DNA of 64,000 bases from Halichondria panicea (GCF_963675165.1 NC_087388.1:6171651-6235650), one strand, 5' to 3'; shown: positions 11,101 through 23,935, numbered from the stretch's first letter. Notes: generated by a model not told the origin, from the sequence alone. Made by a program: numbers and translations.

Positions 11101-14100
11101 TATGTGTGGGGTCTCTATCTAAGCTTTCAAAAAATCGTTGAAATTGAATCCACAGAATTTGAGTTATGGCAGCTAAAAGAGTCGGCTCCCTGAACCATTA
11201 AACGAGGGGAGAAGGCGGAGTAGCTCAGACCACAAAAGTATCAGCACTGTCTACAGCACCCCTAACAATGTACTCACTCATGTCCGCTGTGTCAGCGATG
11301 ACAGCCAGTCCCAGTGGAGTAGCGGAACAGGAGAGTCCGTTGAGGGATACTTCCCTCAGGGCATCAGTCAGGTACTCAGTGCATGGGACACTCGAGTAGT
11401 CCAGAGAAAACCTGAGAAAGTGTATGAAATGAGGTACTGTGTATACACGTATATATACCTATATAACTACATGTACATATATAATTAAGCTAAGTAGACA
11501 GCTAGTCTCGTTCCCAGGCCAATTTTTGAACTAAACTGAACATTCCTCACAGACAATTTGCCCTGAAAGCTAACAGCTATGCACACTGCTAAACACCACA
11601 CAACACACCTGATGACAGAGACGATGGCCACATCAGTAGAATCTCCGGTGGCTATCAGAACTGCACTCACCAGTCTAGAGCAGTGTGTGAATGTACATGT
11701 AAATGAAGGTTACAATAATTGTACATGTACTGTACAGAATGCTGCATTTGATTAAAAGATCGAGGTATAAGATAATGACAAATACAGGTGCCACTAATAT
11801 AATTATGCCTGTCGCACAAGCACTACAGTAGTTGATATAATTATACAGCATCAGAAAAATTTATATTTGTGTTATAATTATGGGAAAAATATTCAAATTC
11901 GTGTAATTAGAGTGGCGCTATAAATTATATACAGTACTGTCTTTCATACTCACTTTGATTTGTTGAGGGCCCAGTCTTTGACCACACCCACACGGTAACC
12001 TAGCAACTCGGCTCTGGCGTTGAGAACCTGAAAACTAGCTGAGGGATGAGCAGACAACTCTTGAAACTTGGAGCACTCACACACCACATAATCTGTTTCC
12101 CTGTGTAGTACGTGTTAGAAAAAGAATTCAACTACAAAATTTTTAATTATACCCGATTATAAACTTTCCCCCACCTAGCCCACACTTTTTTTGTCAAAGG
12201 CCTCAAAAATGTTAATATACCATCTAAAAGAGCTACCATAAAATCTTTGAAATTGGATCAACGGAATAAGTTATATGTACACTGTATGCATGGCCGTTCA
12301 AAACTCCACACACCCCACACACTCACACCCACACACACTCACACACCCCACACACACTCACACCCCACACACTCACACCCCACACCCACACCCACTCACA
12401 CTCCAGTGATGTCCAGCTGCTGCGGCTCTAGACTCTCGATGAAGGTGACCGCTGCCTCTAGACAAGTGAGATAATAGCCAGCCTCGTCCAGAGCTAGCGT
12501 GGGGTTACCATACTCAACCATGAAATGGAGGTTGGTCGCCTGGAGAGAGGGAGGGGGAATAATTGTTGAGGACAGACAGACTGCATTACATGTAAGTACT
12601 GCATTAAGTACTGCATTAAGTACTGCATTAAGTACTGCATTAAGCACTGCATTAAGTACTGCATTAAGTACTGCATTAAGTACTGCATTAAGTACTGCAT
12701 TAAGCACTGCATTAAGTACTGCATCGTTGTTCTATGGTACGTAGCTAGAATAAACAGAGATGCATGTACAGCATGTATAGGCTGTTAATGCACAAACCAT
12801 GCAATCACCGTACACTATGACTTGACTGTATGAGGTGGCTGAGGTGGTTTCATTGTCTTGAGTATTATATACAATGTGCTGGTTGTCTAGCATCGTGATT
12901 CTATGGCATCTAAACTTAGTTTAATAGGCTTTTAAAATTGACAAACAGTGATTATTCTTACGTCAACATCACAGCTATATACAATGCACATGTAACATTA
13001 GTCCAATGATTACTGCACAACTGTTTCCCAACTGTATAAATACAACATTAAAAGAGCCATTCTCAACATAACTTTTAGTGAGACTACTTATATACCCACA
13101 GCTGGCAATATGCGTGTACGTACACTCACCAGGTCCTTGACCTTTGCCCTGAGTATGACGTAGACCCACAGGTCCAGGAAGCTGTCTCCATCAATAGAGG
13201 ACTCACCCATTGCCCCCAGGCGCTCGTATAGAGCCTTAGCAGCGGCCACCACTGCGTACATCTTGTCAGTGGGTGTGGGGGAGAAATAGGAGGCCCTGTG
13301 TGGTGTGTGTGTGGTGTGTGTTGTGTGGAGTGTACGTGTGGGGGGGTGTGGGAAGAGGTACGTAATGAAATGCTTAGTGCAAGGACGAGTGGAATGGATA
13401 CAGGTATGTTATAAGAGAGTAGCTTGAATACATACACTAGCTGTAAGGACAGTTCAATTATTGTGAACTACGTACGCATGTGCAGCATTGAAGTAATACT
13501 ATGTACTCATAATCATGACTGTATGTTACAATTTCGTCGATGCTGCATTTCCTATCAAACACAAGCCAATCAGATACTTCTCTTTGATGGCATGTATCTC
13601 CCTCACCTCAGTTGTGTGATGGACTCAAAGAATGGGATTAATTCGTTGCTATGCAATTTTGCGTTGATCTTTAGTTGACTCAGCGTAACCGTTGAATATC
13701 GATCACACTGTTTCTCTATGATAGCGTCTCTTTCTCCCGCGGTAACGTGGCGTATGACAGCAGGGAGGATCTGGGGCATCAGGTGACGCTCGACTGTGCT
13801 CTGATTGGTCGATTGAGAGAAGGAAAAAATTTACACAAGTAATAATGTGATTACGCATACAACATAATATTACAGACAAGCACACTATTGTATGAAATGT
13901 ACGGCTCTAAATATGGTAGTTCTTTTGTTGTAATATTAAAATGTCTCTTACCCTGGAACTTTTAAATAAGTTGCCCCAGAGTTGGAAATATAGTACTACT
14001 ACGAATATTGAAGAAACCCACACCACACTCTCACACTCTCACACACCCACCCCACACTCACACACAGCCACCCCACACCCACCCCACACTTTCACACACC

Positions 14101-15791
14101 CACCCCACACTCTCACACACCCACCCACCCCACACTCTCACACACCCACCCCACACTCTCACACACCCACTCACAAAGACGAGGGCGTGAGGCAGCTGCT
14201 CTCCCTGCACCTCCCGTTGCTTCTCCACTATATAGCTACAGAGGACCGCCATAAACTGTTGGTAGGACTGAGGGTGGGCTCCAATCACTGGAGGAGGTCG
14301 GAGATCAGAGGTCAGAGGTTAATAATTACTGCGTTTATACTTTGATTTTGATTTTACAATTACTGTAGCAATGTTATTAAATACTACATACTCTCATTTT
14401 CAATTAATTGTGGACAACATTAATTCTCCCATGCACAGTACACATGCAACACTATTGGTTACCGGTATCAGTGGGTGTGTCTATATTGGATAGACACACC
14501 CTCACATACTCCTGTATCTTCTGAGCCTCTAGTGTCGTCTTGTCCCCCCGAGGATTGAGCAGCTCCTGAAGGTAGGTGGCCGTCCTGTCTTGGAGAGGAA
14601 TCTGGAACGAGAACCGGGACATGAGCGATTGGATACGTTCCACGCTGCTCTTCAGGAACAGACCGCCTGTGTGTGTGTGTGTGTGTGTGGATGTGCAAAA
14701 CTTGTGAGGGTCATAACTAGACTTTGGTTGATCGGATTTCAATGATATTATGATTTTCTGGAAGCTTAAAGTGAGCTTAATCAAATGGTGCGTTAAAATT
14801 GAAGTTCATTTTTGAGGCCATTTTTGATAAAAAAGCGTGGGCTATAAGGTGGGGGAAAAGTTCAAAATTGGGTTCGATGAAAAATTGTGAGCTGAACATA
14901 CCATCTGGATCAGTTTTTTCTGAGCTTTCAGAAAATCCGAAAATTATTGAAATTGGATCGCCAAAACTAAAGTTACAGCCATTCCAATATAGGAGCTATA
15001 CAGTAGAGTATACAGTAGAGCTATAGTATACGCATGTGTGTGAACACATTATAACTGTCAGTGTGTGTACGGATGTGTGCATGTGTGTGAACAAATAATA
15101 CAGTGTAGTGTGTGTGTCCCTCACCTGCAAGGTCAGAGTCCTCTCCTCCTACTTTGCTCTTTTTGACTTTCTGAGCTGCCGATTTCTTCTGTTTCAACTC
15201 AAACTTGAGCCTCTCGATATCGTACAGCTGTGCGTTTAGCTCCAATAGTCGCTGATTAGATCCGACCCATTCATCGTAACGTTGGTAACCTAACTCGGGA
15301 GGGGTGGGCAGTTTAGGGGCTTCGTGATAAAGAGTGTTCAGTTTAGAAATTATATCTCGTAGAAAACCTAATCGCAATTCGACCGATTCAATTAGGATAC
15401 TTGTAGCCGTGGAAATTAACGAGTTAACATCAGAATGATATCCTTCCGTTTGCTCAACGAGTGTTTGCTGAGATTTCGATTTTTCCGTCTTGGGTTCCTT
15501 TAATTGAGATGTTCTCTCCACTTGTACACTCGCCTCGATGGTCCTAACAACAGGAGCACCCCCCCTTCTCGATGGAGACGCTACGGTGTGCCGTGACGGA
15601 CGTGACGAAGCGGTTTTATTCTCGTCCAAAATGACAAAGCCTCGGTTATTAACGCTCTCTCGTTTCTGTATCAGCTGTTCGTGTTTTGCCTCTAGGCGTA
15701 GCAACTGTGCCTTGTAGAGTTGTGTAGTCTTCTTGAGAGATGGTGTGCTAGTCCTCACGCCACTCTTGTTGGTGAGGGGGATGGACGCCAT
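8197..15791 (-). CDS. VPS9-domain protein, probable Rab5-family guanine exchange factor
   Basis: Twelve exons joined in phase to 1120 residues: 15125-15791, 14463-14666, 14175-14287, 13607-13800, 13130-13295, 12400-12539, 11954-12100, 11609-11674, 11274-11411, 9899-11009, 9447-9661, 8197-8398. Exons 4-6 carry the VPS9 domain: PTDKMYAVVAAAKALYERL, then DSFLDLWVYVILRAKVKDL, then YGNPTLALDEAGYYLTCLEA and AVTFIESLEPQQLDI. VPS9 domains activate Rab5-family GTPases on endosomes. The N-terminal exon is coiled-coil-like and basic; exon 10 is a long Ser-rich, probably disordered linker. The C-terminal exons are unassigned. The layout does not match RIN, Rabex-5, ALS2 or GAPVD1 obviously. An in-frame upstream ATG at 15839 would add 16 residues. 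Confidence 0.75.
8593..8805. mobile_element. foldback MITE in the last intron of the VPS9 gene
   Basis: Begins CCGTATATTCGC and ends CACTATACGG, flanked by TA. Copy A of the duplication is uninterrupted at the same place (CAACTATTATAATAAAGCC near 1747), giving a clear empty site. Confidence 0.7.
8848..9253. mobile_element. pogo/Tigger-like MITE
   Basis: Ends CAGTAGACTCTCGCTATTCC / GATTAACGAGAGTCTACTG, flanked by TA on both sides. Copy A has the uninserted sequence CACAGTAGTTTTAACC near 1790. The TA duplication and ends fit Tc1/mariner-pogo derivatives. No transposase is present. Confidence 0.75.
11030..11110. repeat. GTGTGTGAGGG-type simple repeat in intron 9
   Basis: Short irregular tandem repeat just upstream (minus-strand sense) of exon 10. 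Intronic and non-coding. Confidence 0.7.
12160..12285. repeat. dispersed repeat fragment (CCCCCACCTAGCCCAC core)
   Basis: Shares blocks such as CCCCCACCTA..C..ACACTTTTT, GAAATTGGATCA and AAGTTAT with 14700-14998 and 18250-18520, and with shorter pieces near 11120-11180 and 63270-63330. A moderately repetitive intronic family of unknown class. Confidence 0.55.
12300..12400. repeat. CA-rich tandem repeat beside exon 6
   Basis: Alternating CACACAC and CCCCACACTCACA units abut the exon 6 splice donor (12399) of the VPS9 gene. In minus-strand sense the intron begins GTGAGTGGGTGTG. Confidence 0.7.
12595..12724. repeat. 12-bp minisatellite, about 11 units
   Basis: Tandem units GCATTAAGTACT with occasional GCATTAAGCACT. 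It lies in intron 5 of the VPS9 gene. The unit is a multiple of three, so all three forward frames stay open, which creates spurious repetitive peptides. Confidence 0.9.
14030..14172. repeat. CA-rich minisatellite in intron 3
   Basis: Irregular repeat of CACCCCACACTCTCACACAC beginning immediately after the exon 3 donor (14174). Confidence 0.8.
14700..14998. repeat. dispersed foldback repeat in intron 1
   Basis: About 300 bp with opposed blocks (GATCGGATTTCAATGA at the left, TTGAAATTGGATCGCC at the right). The same family as 18250-18520 in the lectin gene, which has CAATTTCAATGATTTTC and TTGAAATCTGATCAGC in similar arrangement. Class unknown. Confidence 0.6.
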
Positions 15792-16211
15792 TATACACGA
15801 TATCTGACTGATGATCCCTAGCCCTTGATAGTGTGGCAAATGAAGAGGCTGGGTACGAGACTATTTATATTATCCCTTGATCCTTGCTAGCTTGATTGTC
15901 TTGTCCTAGATCCTGCTGCTAGACTTCGATTAATAAAATCTCTTGACCGTACCCTGCTATAATATAGCTTGATTGTTGATTCGTTCCTGCTCCGGCTGCT
16001 GCTAAAGACTTCGAAATGTCTAGATAAACACAGTGCAGTGAGAGCTTGTATGTAGTTTCTGTATGGTGACCTTTGAGATCTAAATAGACTGATGTACTTT
16101 CAGTATGTACAATGTTGCTAATAAGGCTTCCTTTTCTTTTCAATATTGCTTTGGACTCGAAGGCTTGTTTTTCGTTTTATTAGAATGTAAACAAACATAA
16201 TTAATTAAAGG
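15792..16211. promoter_or_regulatory. divergent promoter region between VPS9 and lectin genes
   Basis: 420 bp between the minus-strand start at 15791 and the plus-strand start at 16212. No coding sequence seen. The genes are head to head, so this interval probably holds both promoters. No specific binding site can be named. Confidence 0.45.
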
Positions 16212-19200
16212 ATGATGGCTGTCTCAAGTTGTGCAGTGTTTCTTACGTTGTTGGCCATTTGTGGTTCAGGTTAGTCGTGTCTGCAGCTGTGCATGTTGTG
16301 CGGGACACGTACACACTGTAGCCTAGTGTAGGCCTGGTGACTTGTGAGCACAAGCTGTTTTGGTGGTGTGACTGTGTGAATGATGTTTGATAGTTGTCGT
16401 TGCATTCAATTATGTACATGTTTACAAGTATGTATCTGTGAGAATCGTGTTTCCTATATTCGCACTAATTTAGACGCATCCAATATTCCGTTTTAATCGC
16501 AGCATCACACACACACACACACACACACACGCACAGTGTCATCGGCTATTAGCCCAGTCCGACTCTCCCTGATACGAGATGGGAGTGGCTTTCTTGCCTT
16601 TGCAATAGATGACAAGTACAACCTCTACTACTACACTTCTCCTGATGGGGACAACTGGACCAAGGGGTGAGTCGGGTAGAGGAAGATTGTTGTTTCAGAG
16701 AATGTTACTTTTAGTTAGAAGGGTTGCTTTGCAGATAAATAAATGTTATTTTAGTGTGTGTATGTGATGTCTTTCGTAGTCTATACCAACCACCACCAAC
16801 ATGCATCCTGGCCTGCACACACACATGCAGATGTTCTTTGTATAGATAGTTCATGGTCTGGCTAAATTTCTTGTATGCAAAAATGCGCATATGCATGGAT
16901 GGCCCTATTAATTAATTGGCTCGTTTGTACATTGTTGTTGTTGTGGTAGTGCATCAAAGACAATGCTTTATCTGATCAAGCTCTGTGTATGTACGCTAAC
17001 AATTGACCACCCCCTCACATGCACAGCACCAAACAGATGAACTCCATCACTATTGCCTCCAACCCGGTGGCTGTCTCAATGTACGATCCCCTCCAGAAAG
17101 CATATGCCACGTTCGTATTTGCCCAAGGCTCCAACGGACAAGTGTACTCTTACAGAAAGTCTACCTCCTCACTCGAGTTTAAAGAGCAGCCATTGTCTAC
17201 AAACCTACCCTCGTCCAAGTTCACCACAGATGTGCATCATATCGATGCTCTCAAGGCTATTTCTCGTGACAACCTAACATATGTATTTGTGAGATCTCAG
17301 ACAAACGAATCGCAATTATTTTGGAACATTTACAACTCGAGTTTAATTCCGGCCAATCAGAAGTGGACGCAGATTGGAGGTGGCGGATATTTGACCTTTG
17401 ACCCTTATGTGACTCTGAACACATTTCTGGGACGTTTTGAAGTGTTTGCAACTTTAGACGACGCCCACACACACCATATATGGCAAACTGGAAAAACGAG
17501 TTTCAGCAATTCTTGGACAAAATTGGGCGGTCCTTTTTCTCCGAAATTCAACTCTGCACCAGTCGCACATCAAATGAGCCATAGTGACTTCAATGGCGTC
17601 CTAAATCTCTTTGTTCGCGGTGAAGACAACGAGATGCATCAGATATATCAGACAACTTGCGATCGAGTCAGCAATCCGTGGGGTCCTTGTACCTGGGGCC
17701 TGTTCCATGGTCTTGGTGGAGAGCCGCCCTCGAATAAAGATGTCGATAATCCCTTCTCTGTCACACACAATATTCATCTAGGAGTGGAGGTGAGTGGGCG
17801 GGGCTGGGGAAATGCTTTTTGAGGCCTTCATCTAGTGATTATTCTGAAGCAATATAAATATGTTGAGAAGAGCTTTTATTGTAATGACGATCAATATTAT
17901 TATGCATGTCTGCAGTTTCAACTACTGTAGGTAGAAAATTAAGTGAAGAAAATGGTCGTGATGTCATCCTGATTATCAATTAGCATTTTCTTATGAACTT
18001 GTGTATTCTTTGATTCCCTGACAGGTGTTTGTGGTTGGTTCCAAGGATGGACAGCTGTACCATATCTGGCAGTCAGAGAGGGATGGCAGCTGGAGTGACT
18101 GGGAGGCCCTGGGCCATCTACCCTCAGGGCAGCTCGTCAGTCAACCCACCCTCGCCATCGATGAAAATGGATGGTGGCAGGCATACGCAGTGAGTATGCA
18201 TTATCAGTACATGTATGTGCAGTGGGTCAAATGCATATAAATGGGCTTAACTCAAGTTTCGCTGATACAATTTCAATGATTTTCTGATTTTCAAAAAAAA
18301 CGCTATCAGATGGTGTGTTTAGTTCACATTTTGATCAGACCTGATTTTGTACTTTTCCCCCACCTATAGCTCACGCTTTTTTGTCAAATTTGGCCTCGAA
18401 AATGACCTTCAATTTTAATACGCCATCTGAAAGAGCTCACTTTGAGCTACCAAAAAATCATTAAATCATTGAAATCTGATCAGCAGAACAAAAGTTATGG
18501 CCGTTCAAACCCCCTAGCTGTCATCATCTTAGTTGCCCACTATAATAATTTAAGGCCTCTCCCTTCCCTTCCTCCAGTTTTCCAAGTACCCTGACACGAT
18601 TGGCCGCTACAAGCAGTCACCACTATCCTTCAGTCTCAGTCCTGCAGTGGTGGAGTTTGGACGCAACGTCACTGTCAGCTGGGCCATCCCAGTGGACGAG
18701 GCCACGCACAAGGACTGGATAGGTGGGTACAATTATCACAATTATCTTATGTATATAGTGTAATCCCTTTGTAATGGACACTTTTCTTCAGACCAAAGAT
18801 AGGTTAGGTTTATTGTTTAATTTACTATTCCATAGTCATTATGAGTATTTGTTGCATTTGAGTGGGCAGATGACGTAGGCCCGAGGGCCGCAGGCCTCGA
18901 GGGCAAACGTCACTATTGAGCCAATATATCCCATGTGTCACAACTATTACTTGATTTGAAACATTGTGTGATCTCTCATTTTGTTATTACATGTATAAAT
19001 ATCAATTTGCAGGAGTGTACCCTAAGGGGGCTGCTGGCCGTGAGTACATTGACTTTGCCTATGTGGGGGGCACCCAGAACCCCCTCAAAGATCCCGTACC
19101 CAAGGGGGCCATTAACTTCACAGCCATCCTGCCCAACGGTGCCTATGAATACAAGTACATGTAAGTTACTGTGTGGTTAGAGAAAAAATAGGATTCTAGT

Positions 19201-21441
19201 TGCTCTTGGCAATAACTTGGTGTGTTGGGTCACCTTATATATAGGCAGTGTACTTGCCTTCCAAATGGTTGCAATTTTCGTGGTATAATAATTGATTAAT
19301 TAATATAGAGCCTGTTTTTAAAGGCAATAGCTTTTTGTGTTATGTTACATTCGTTAATGTTTGCACAGTCGTATAGCACTCTAGCTCCAAATACTTATGG
19401 CCTAGCTTGTATAGTAACCCCCCCCCCCCCACTCTCCAGGGTGAATAAAGAGTACGTAGCTGTACTGGAATCCCTGGCCACAGTTGACCACGGCACCACG
19501 GACCTGGAGTGGGAGCAGGTATACAAGGGCATTGCTCGAGGGCTCGGAGGTATCAATGAGAATATCACTGAGTGTGTGGAGGACGGGAACAGGACTGTTG
19601 AGACTTTTAGAGACGCTTTCGTGGCCTTCGAGGACAGACACATCTTTGAAGGTGAGTGGTTTTACTGATTTCACTGTATTGTGTGCATTTTGTGTTTGTA
19701 TTAGCAGGCAATAGTACAATTAACTGAATTTTACACACACACAATGACATCTATTGAAAATGATGCGGATAGTATAATGAGGAGTGCATGATATCATGCA
19801 CTCCTGGTATAATAATAGTGTGCTTGGTTAATGAAAGCACAGCAGGTGCTGATGCCTCGGTGAAGATGCCAAAGCTACATAACATAAAGCTACTGATAAT
19901 TTTGCTGCATGCAAAAATTCACAGAGTGGGTAATGATCGACCATTATTATTGTTAAAAACGATCTATGCCAAAAGTTCAAGTCTAAAATTAATGGCTGCA
20001 TTAGCAGAGCCTTGCAGCTCTCTTCTCACTCTTGCAGCTACCAATAGCTAGCGTTTTAGTGCAGAGCTAACTACTAAGTAGAGTAGCAACACTCGGTAAA
20101 CAAGTTTGGCTACGTGCTCTTCTGAAAAGGCTGCAATGGCTTTCCAAGTAAGCAAAACTAGGTATAACTCGAGAACAAAGCATTATTTTGCAAATCTACG
20201 AATTAAAATCCAAGTAAACATGACTAGAAGCCTATAGAAACTCTTACTTGCACTTGATTCATCCTTGAGCAGCTGTAGCAGTCTACACACACAGACAGAC
20301 AGACACACACACAGACACACAAACACACTACCGTATACCTCGCTTGTGCATGCGCACCGAGGCATAATTATAAACATTGTTGTACTCATTACAACTTTAA
20401 AACTTGCTACCAATTGTATCTCCTCCCTAAGCATAACGTCACTCCCCACACACACCATGCACACACACACACACACACAGGGCTCCACTTGTTTTCTCAG
20501 GGCCTGTCTGACGTGCGTGATGCTCTGGTACAGTGTGATGAGACTGTTGTTGTGGAGGACCTCTCAAAGTTCATCACTGCCCTCATCTCATGCACTGAAG
20601 GTAACCAGGCAATGCTGTGCGGGAATTGTATAGGCTGTAAAAATTGACTTGTTGCTACTGGAGCCATAAGAATTCAATTGAAAGAAACTACATGTACTTG
20701 AAAAGTGATATGATGTGCCATTTTCGAAGTACAATGTAGTGGCTATTTCAATTTTCATTGTCAAATCATCACACAAACTAATTTGTCTCTTTAACGTTGG
20801 CCTAGTTATAGTACCCCAACCACTACTGACCAGTATCTACATATCTGGTACCAGATAGCTTTACCTCTCTTTTAATAGATGTACGTACATACGCTGACCC
20901 CTCCTCTCTCCCCCTCGCCCCTCGTAGGTAACTGTACCAGCTTCCTGATTGATCTTGCTGTGGAGCTCCTCATTCTGTACGAGCACGAGTACGAGATCTA
21001 TGGTGATATCCAGGCAGCTACCAACTGCTTCAAGATCGACGCTTACCAACAAGGTGACAAATGGCAACGAGTACACTTTATTTATAAATTAGTCCCGTTG
21101 AGCTTACCAACAGCTACGCAGGTATATACATGTGTTTGTGTAGTGTACATTGTACATATCTCCTTCGCTTTAACCAAATGTTAATGCTATAATTAAACCC
21201 ACTAGGCCCCCAAATAAATGTTATAGGGCTGGTACTAGCTACTCTGCATGTTAATCTCTTGCAAGCTATAGCTAGCTAGTGTTTCAGCATGTCAAAAGTT
21301 ATGTTGCATGCCCGTGTGTTCATTCGCATCAGTACCTGCTATATTACATATGGGAATAATTATTTTATATCCTCGTTGTGTTTCTCTGCAGGTGGTTTCT
21401 GTATTGGCCGGGTGACCAACGCCTGCCTCACTAGGATGTAA
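16212..21441 (+). CDS. secreted protein with PLL-like beta-propeller and Cys-rich C-terminal region
   Basis: Ten exons in phase give 638 residues: 16212-16269, 16537-16666, 17027-17789, 18025-18189, 18578-18722, 19013-19160, 19440-19651, 20481-20600, 20928-21053, 21392-21441. Exon 1 is a signal peptide (MMAVSSCAVFLTLLAICGS). Exons 2-4 contain repeated blades such as LFVRGEDNEMHQIYQ, FVVGSKDGQLYHIWQ and WSDWEALG, typical of PLL-like, sugar-binding propellers. Exons 5-7 look like an Ig/Fn3-type beta domain (VTVSWAIPVDEATHKDWIGV). Exons 7-10 form a helical, Cys-containing module (FRDAFVAFEDRHIF, NCTSFLIDLAVELL) that I do not recognise. A lectin role in recognition or digestion is inferred. Confidence 0.75.
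18250..18520. repeat. dispersed foldback repeat in lectin intron 4
   Basis: A second long copy of the family at 14700-14998, containing CCCCCACCTATAGCTCACGC and AAAGTTATGGCCGTTCAAA. It lies between exons 4 and 5. Confidence 0.6.
19832..20372 (-). mobile_element. dispersed ~520-bp element, copy 2 (reverse)
   Basis: An uninterrupted copy, inverted relative to 4199-5585, inside lectin intron 7. Ends GAAAGCACAGCAGGTGCTGA and CGCACCGAGGCATAATTATA. It carries a (CAGA)/(CA) tract near its right end. Confidence 0.75.
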
Positions 21442-22292
21442 CCACACCTACTGACTGTATACCTAGAACAGGTACACTGCACATACAACTGCTTGTTGCT
21501 TTAATTTATTCTTATTATATTAAACATTTTTGTGACATTAGTTTTAATCATGGATGTTTTGTGGTTGCTTATTACGCTGTTGCTGAATCAATAATTTTCC
21601 CCATTCAGATACACAATACACTGAGCTGAATTGTGAACCCGTATTATTATGCCTCGGTCCGCATGCGCAAGCGAGGTATACAGTAGTGTGTTTGTGTGTC
21701 TGTGTAGACTGCTACAGCTGCTCAAGGATAAATCAAGTGCAAGTAAGAGTTTCTATAGGCTTCTAGTCATGTTTACTTGGATTTTAATTCGTGGATTTGC
21801 AAAATAATGCTTCGTTCTCGAGTTATGCTTAGTTTTGCTTACTTGAAATGCCATTGCAGCCTTTTCAGAAGAGCACGTAGCCAAAATTGTTTACCGAATG
21901 TTGCTACTCTACTTAGTAGTTAGCTCTGCACTAGAACGCTAGCTATTGGTAGCTGCAAGAGTGAGAAGAGAGCTGCAAGGCTCTGCAGACGGCAGCCATT
22001 AATTTTAGACTTAAACTTTTGGCATCGATCGTTTTTAACAACAATCATGGTCGATCATTACCAACTCTTTGAGTTTGCATGCATGATTAAAAGCAGTTTT
22101 ATGTTATGTAGCTTTAGCATCTCCACCGAGGCATCAGCACCTGCGGTGCTTTAATTATAAATTAATATCTGGTCATGCACACTATGTGATCAAAGGTCAC
22201 CCATCCATACATGTAGTGTCATGTGCATGCTATGCTCGTCAATGAAATTGAGTGGTAGCTACGTAGTTTCTTAACCAGTTCTAGAATCACTA
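21442..22292. other. lectin 3' flank with transposon, no gene seen
   Basis: Contains the third copy of the dispersed element (21640-22160). Sequence on both sides of that copy is repeated at 40095-40640 without the element. Confidence 0.6.
21640..22160 (+). mobile_element. dispersed ~520-bp element, copy 3
   Basis: Starts TTATTATGCCTCGGTCCGCA and ends with ACCGAGGCATCAGCACCTGC plus GGTGCTTTAATTATA. The related sequence at 40100-40640 lacks it, so that region acts as an approximate empty site (CCCGTAT then TTAA sequence). Confidence 0.75.
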
Positions 22293-23935
22293 TTAATGAT
22301 ATTCATAGCACCACTAGCGTGTGGTACGCCCACATAATGACATTCATGGTTGTTGTGGTTTGTTGGGCTCCTCCCACGAGCCTTTGATGGGGACGAGCCT
22401 TTTCCACGAGCCTTTTCCTCTGCTGTACTGTACCTGTGTGCCCTAACCCCCCCCCCCAGTAGTTAATTATATTCATAGCACCACACTCGTGCGGTACGCC
22501 CACGTAATGACATTCATGGTTGTTGTGGTTTGTTGGGCTCCTCCCACGAGCCTTTTCCTCTGCTGTACTGTACCTATGTGCCCTAACCCCCCCCCCCCCA
22601 GTAGTTAATGATATTCATAGCACCACTAGCGTGTGGTACACCCACGTAATGACATTCATGGTTGTTGTGGTTTGTTGGGCTCCTCCCACGAGCCTTTGAT
22701 GTGGACGAGCCTTTTCCTCTGCTGTACTGTACCTATGTGCCCTAACCCCCCCCCCCCAGTAGTTAATGATATTCATAGCACCACTAGCGTGTGGTACGCC
22801 CACGTAATGACATTCATGGTTGTTGTGGTTTGTTGGGCTCCTCCCACGAGCCTTTGATGGGGACGAGCCTTTTCCTCTGCTGTACTGTACCTATGTGCCC
22901 TAACCCCCTCCCCCCCAGTAGTTAATGATATTCATAGCACCACTAGCGTGCGGTACGCCCACGTAATGACATTCATGGTTGTTGTGGTTTGTTGGGCTCC
23001 TCCCACGAGCCTTTGATGGGGACGAGCCTTTTCCTCTGCTGTACTGTACCTATGTGCCCTAACCCCCTCCCCCCCAGTAGTTAATGATATTCATAGCACC
23101 ACTAGCGTGCGGTACGCCCACGTAATGACATTCATGGTTGTTGTGGTTTGTTGGGCTCCTCCCACGAGCCTTTGATGTGGACGAGCCTTTTCCTCTGCTG
23201 TACTGTACCTATGTGCCCTAACCCCCCCCCCCCCCAGTAGTTAATGATATTCATAGCACCACTAGCGTGTGGTACGCCCACATAATGACATTCATGGTTG
23301 TTGTGGTTTGTTGGGCTCCTCCCACGAGCCTTTGATGGGGACGAGCCTTTTCCTCTGCTGTACTGTACCTATGTGCCCTAACCCCCCCCCCCCCAGTAGT
23401 TAATGATATTCATAGCACCACTAGCGTGTGGTACGCCCACGTAATGACATTCATGGTTGTTGTGGTTTGTTGGGCTCCTCCCACGAGCCTTTGATGTGGA
23501 CGAGCCTTTTCCTCTGCTGTACTGTACCTATGTGCCCTAACCCCCCCCCCCCCAGTAGTTAATGATATTCATAGCACCACTAGCGTGCGGTACGCCCACA
23601 TAATGACATTCATGGTTGTTGTGGTTTGTTGGGCTCCTCCCACGAGCCTTTGATGTGGACGAGCCTTTTCCTCTGCTGTACTGTACCTATGTGCCCTAAA
23701 CCCCCCCCCCCCAGTAGTTAATGATATTCATAGCACCACTAGCGTGCGGTACGCCCACATAATGACATTCATGGTTGTTGTGGTTTGTTGGGATCCTCCC
23801 ACGAGCCTTTGATGTGGACGAGCCTTTTCCTCTGCTGTACTGTACCTATGCGCCCTAACCCCCCCCAGTAGTTAATGATATTCATAGCACCACTAGCGTG
23901 TGGTACGCCCACATAATGACATTCATAGCCTGTCC
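22293..23935. repeat. 159-bp tandem array, ten full units plus a partial
   Basis: Units begin TTAATGATATTCATAGCACC at 22293, 22463, 22605, 22763, 22922, 23081, 23241, 23400, 23559, 23718 and 23872. Spacing is mostly 158-160 (one 170, one 142, one 154). Each unit ends in a C-run of variable length followed by AGTAG. The last partial unit runs directly into the 5' region of the piggyBac transposase. Each unit contains TTAA, the piggyBac target. Confidence 0.9.

Noticed and set aside
12396-12744. Open frames of LNAV, LMQY and STAL repeats
   Set aside because: Produced by the 12-bp intronic minisatellite, not by a gene.
22615-22857. Small open frames inside the tandem array
   Set aside because: Repeat-derived, differing by C-run length between units, with no domain.
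22293-23935. Regular repeats resembling a CRISPR array
   Set aside because: Units are ~159 bp head-to-tail with no unique spacers, in a eukaryotic context beside a transposase; this is a satellite/minisatellite array.
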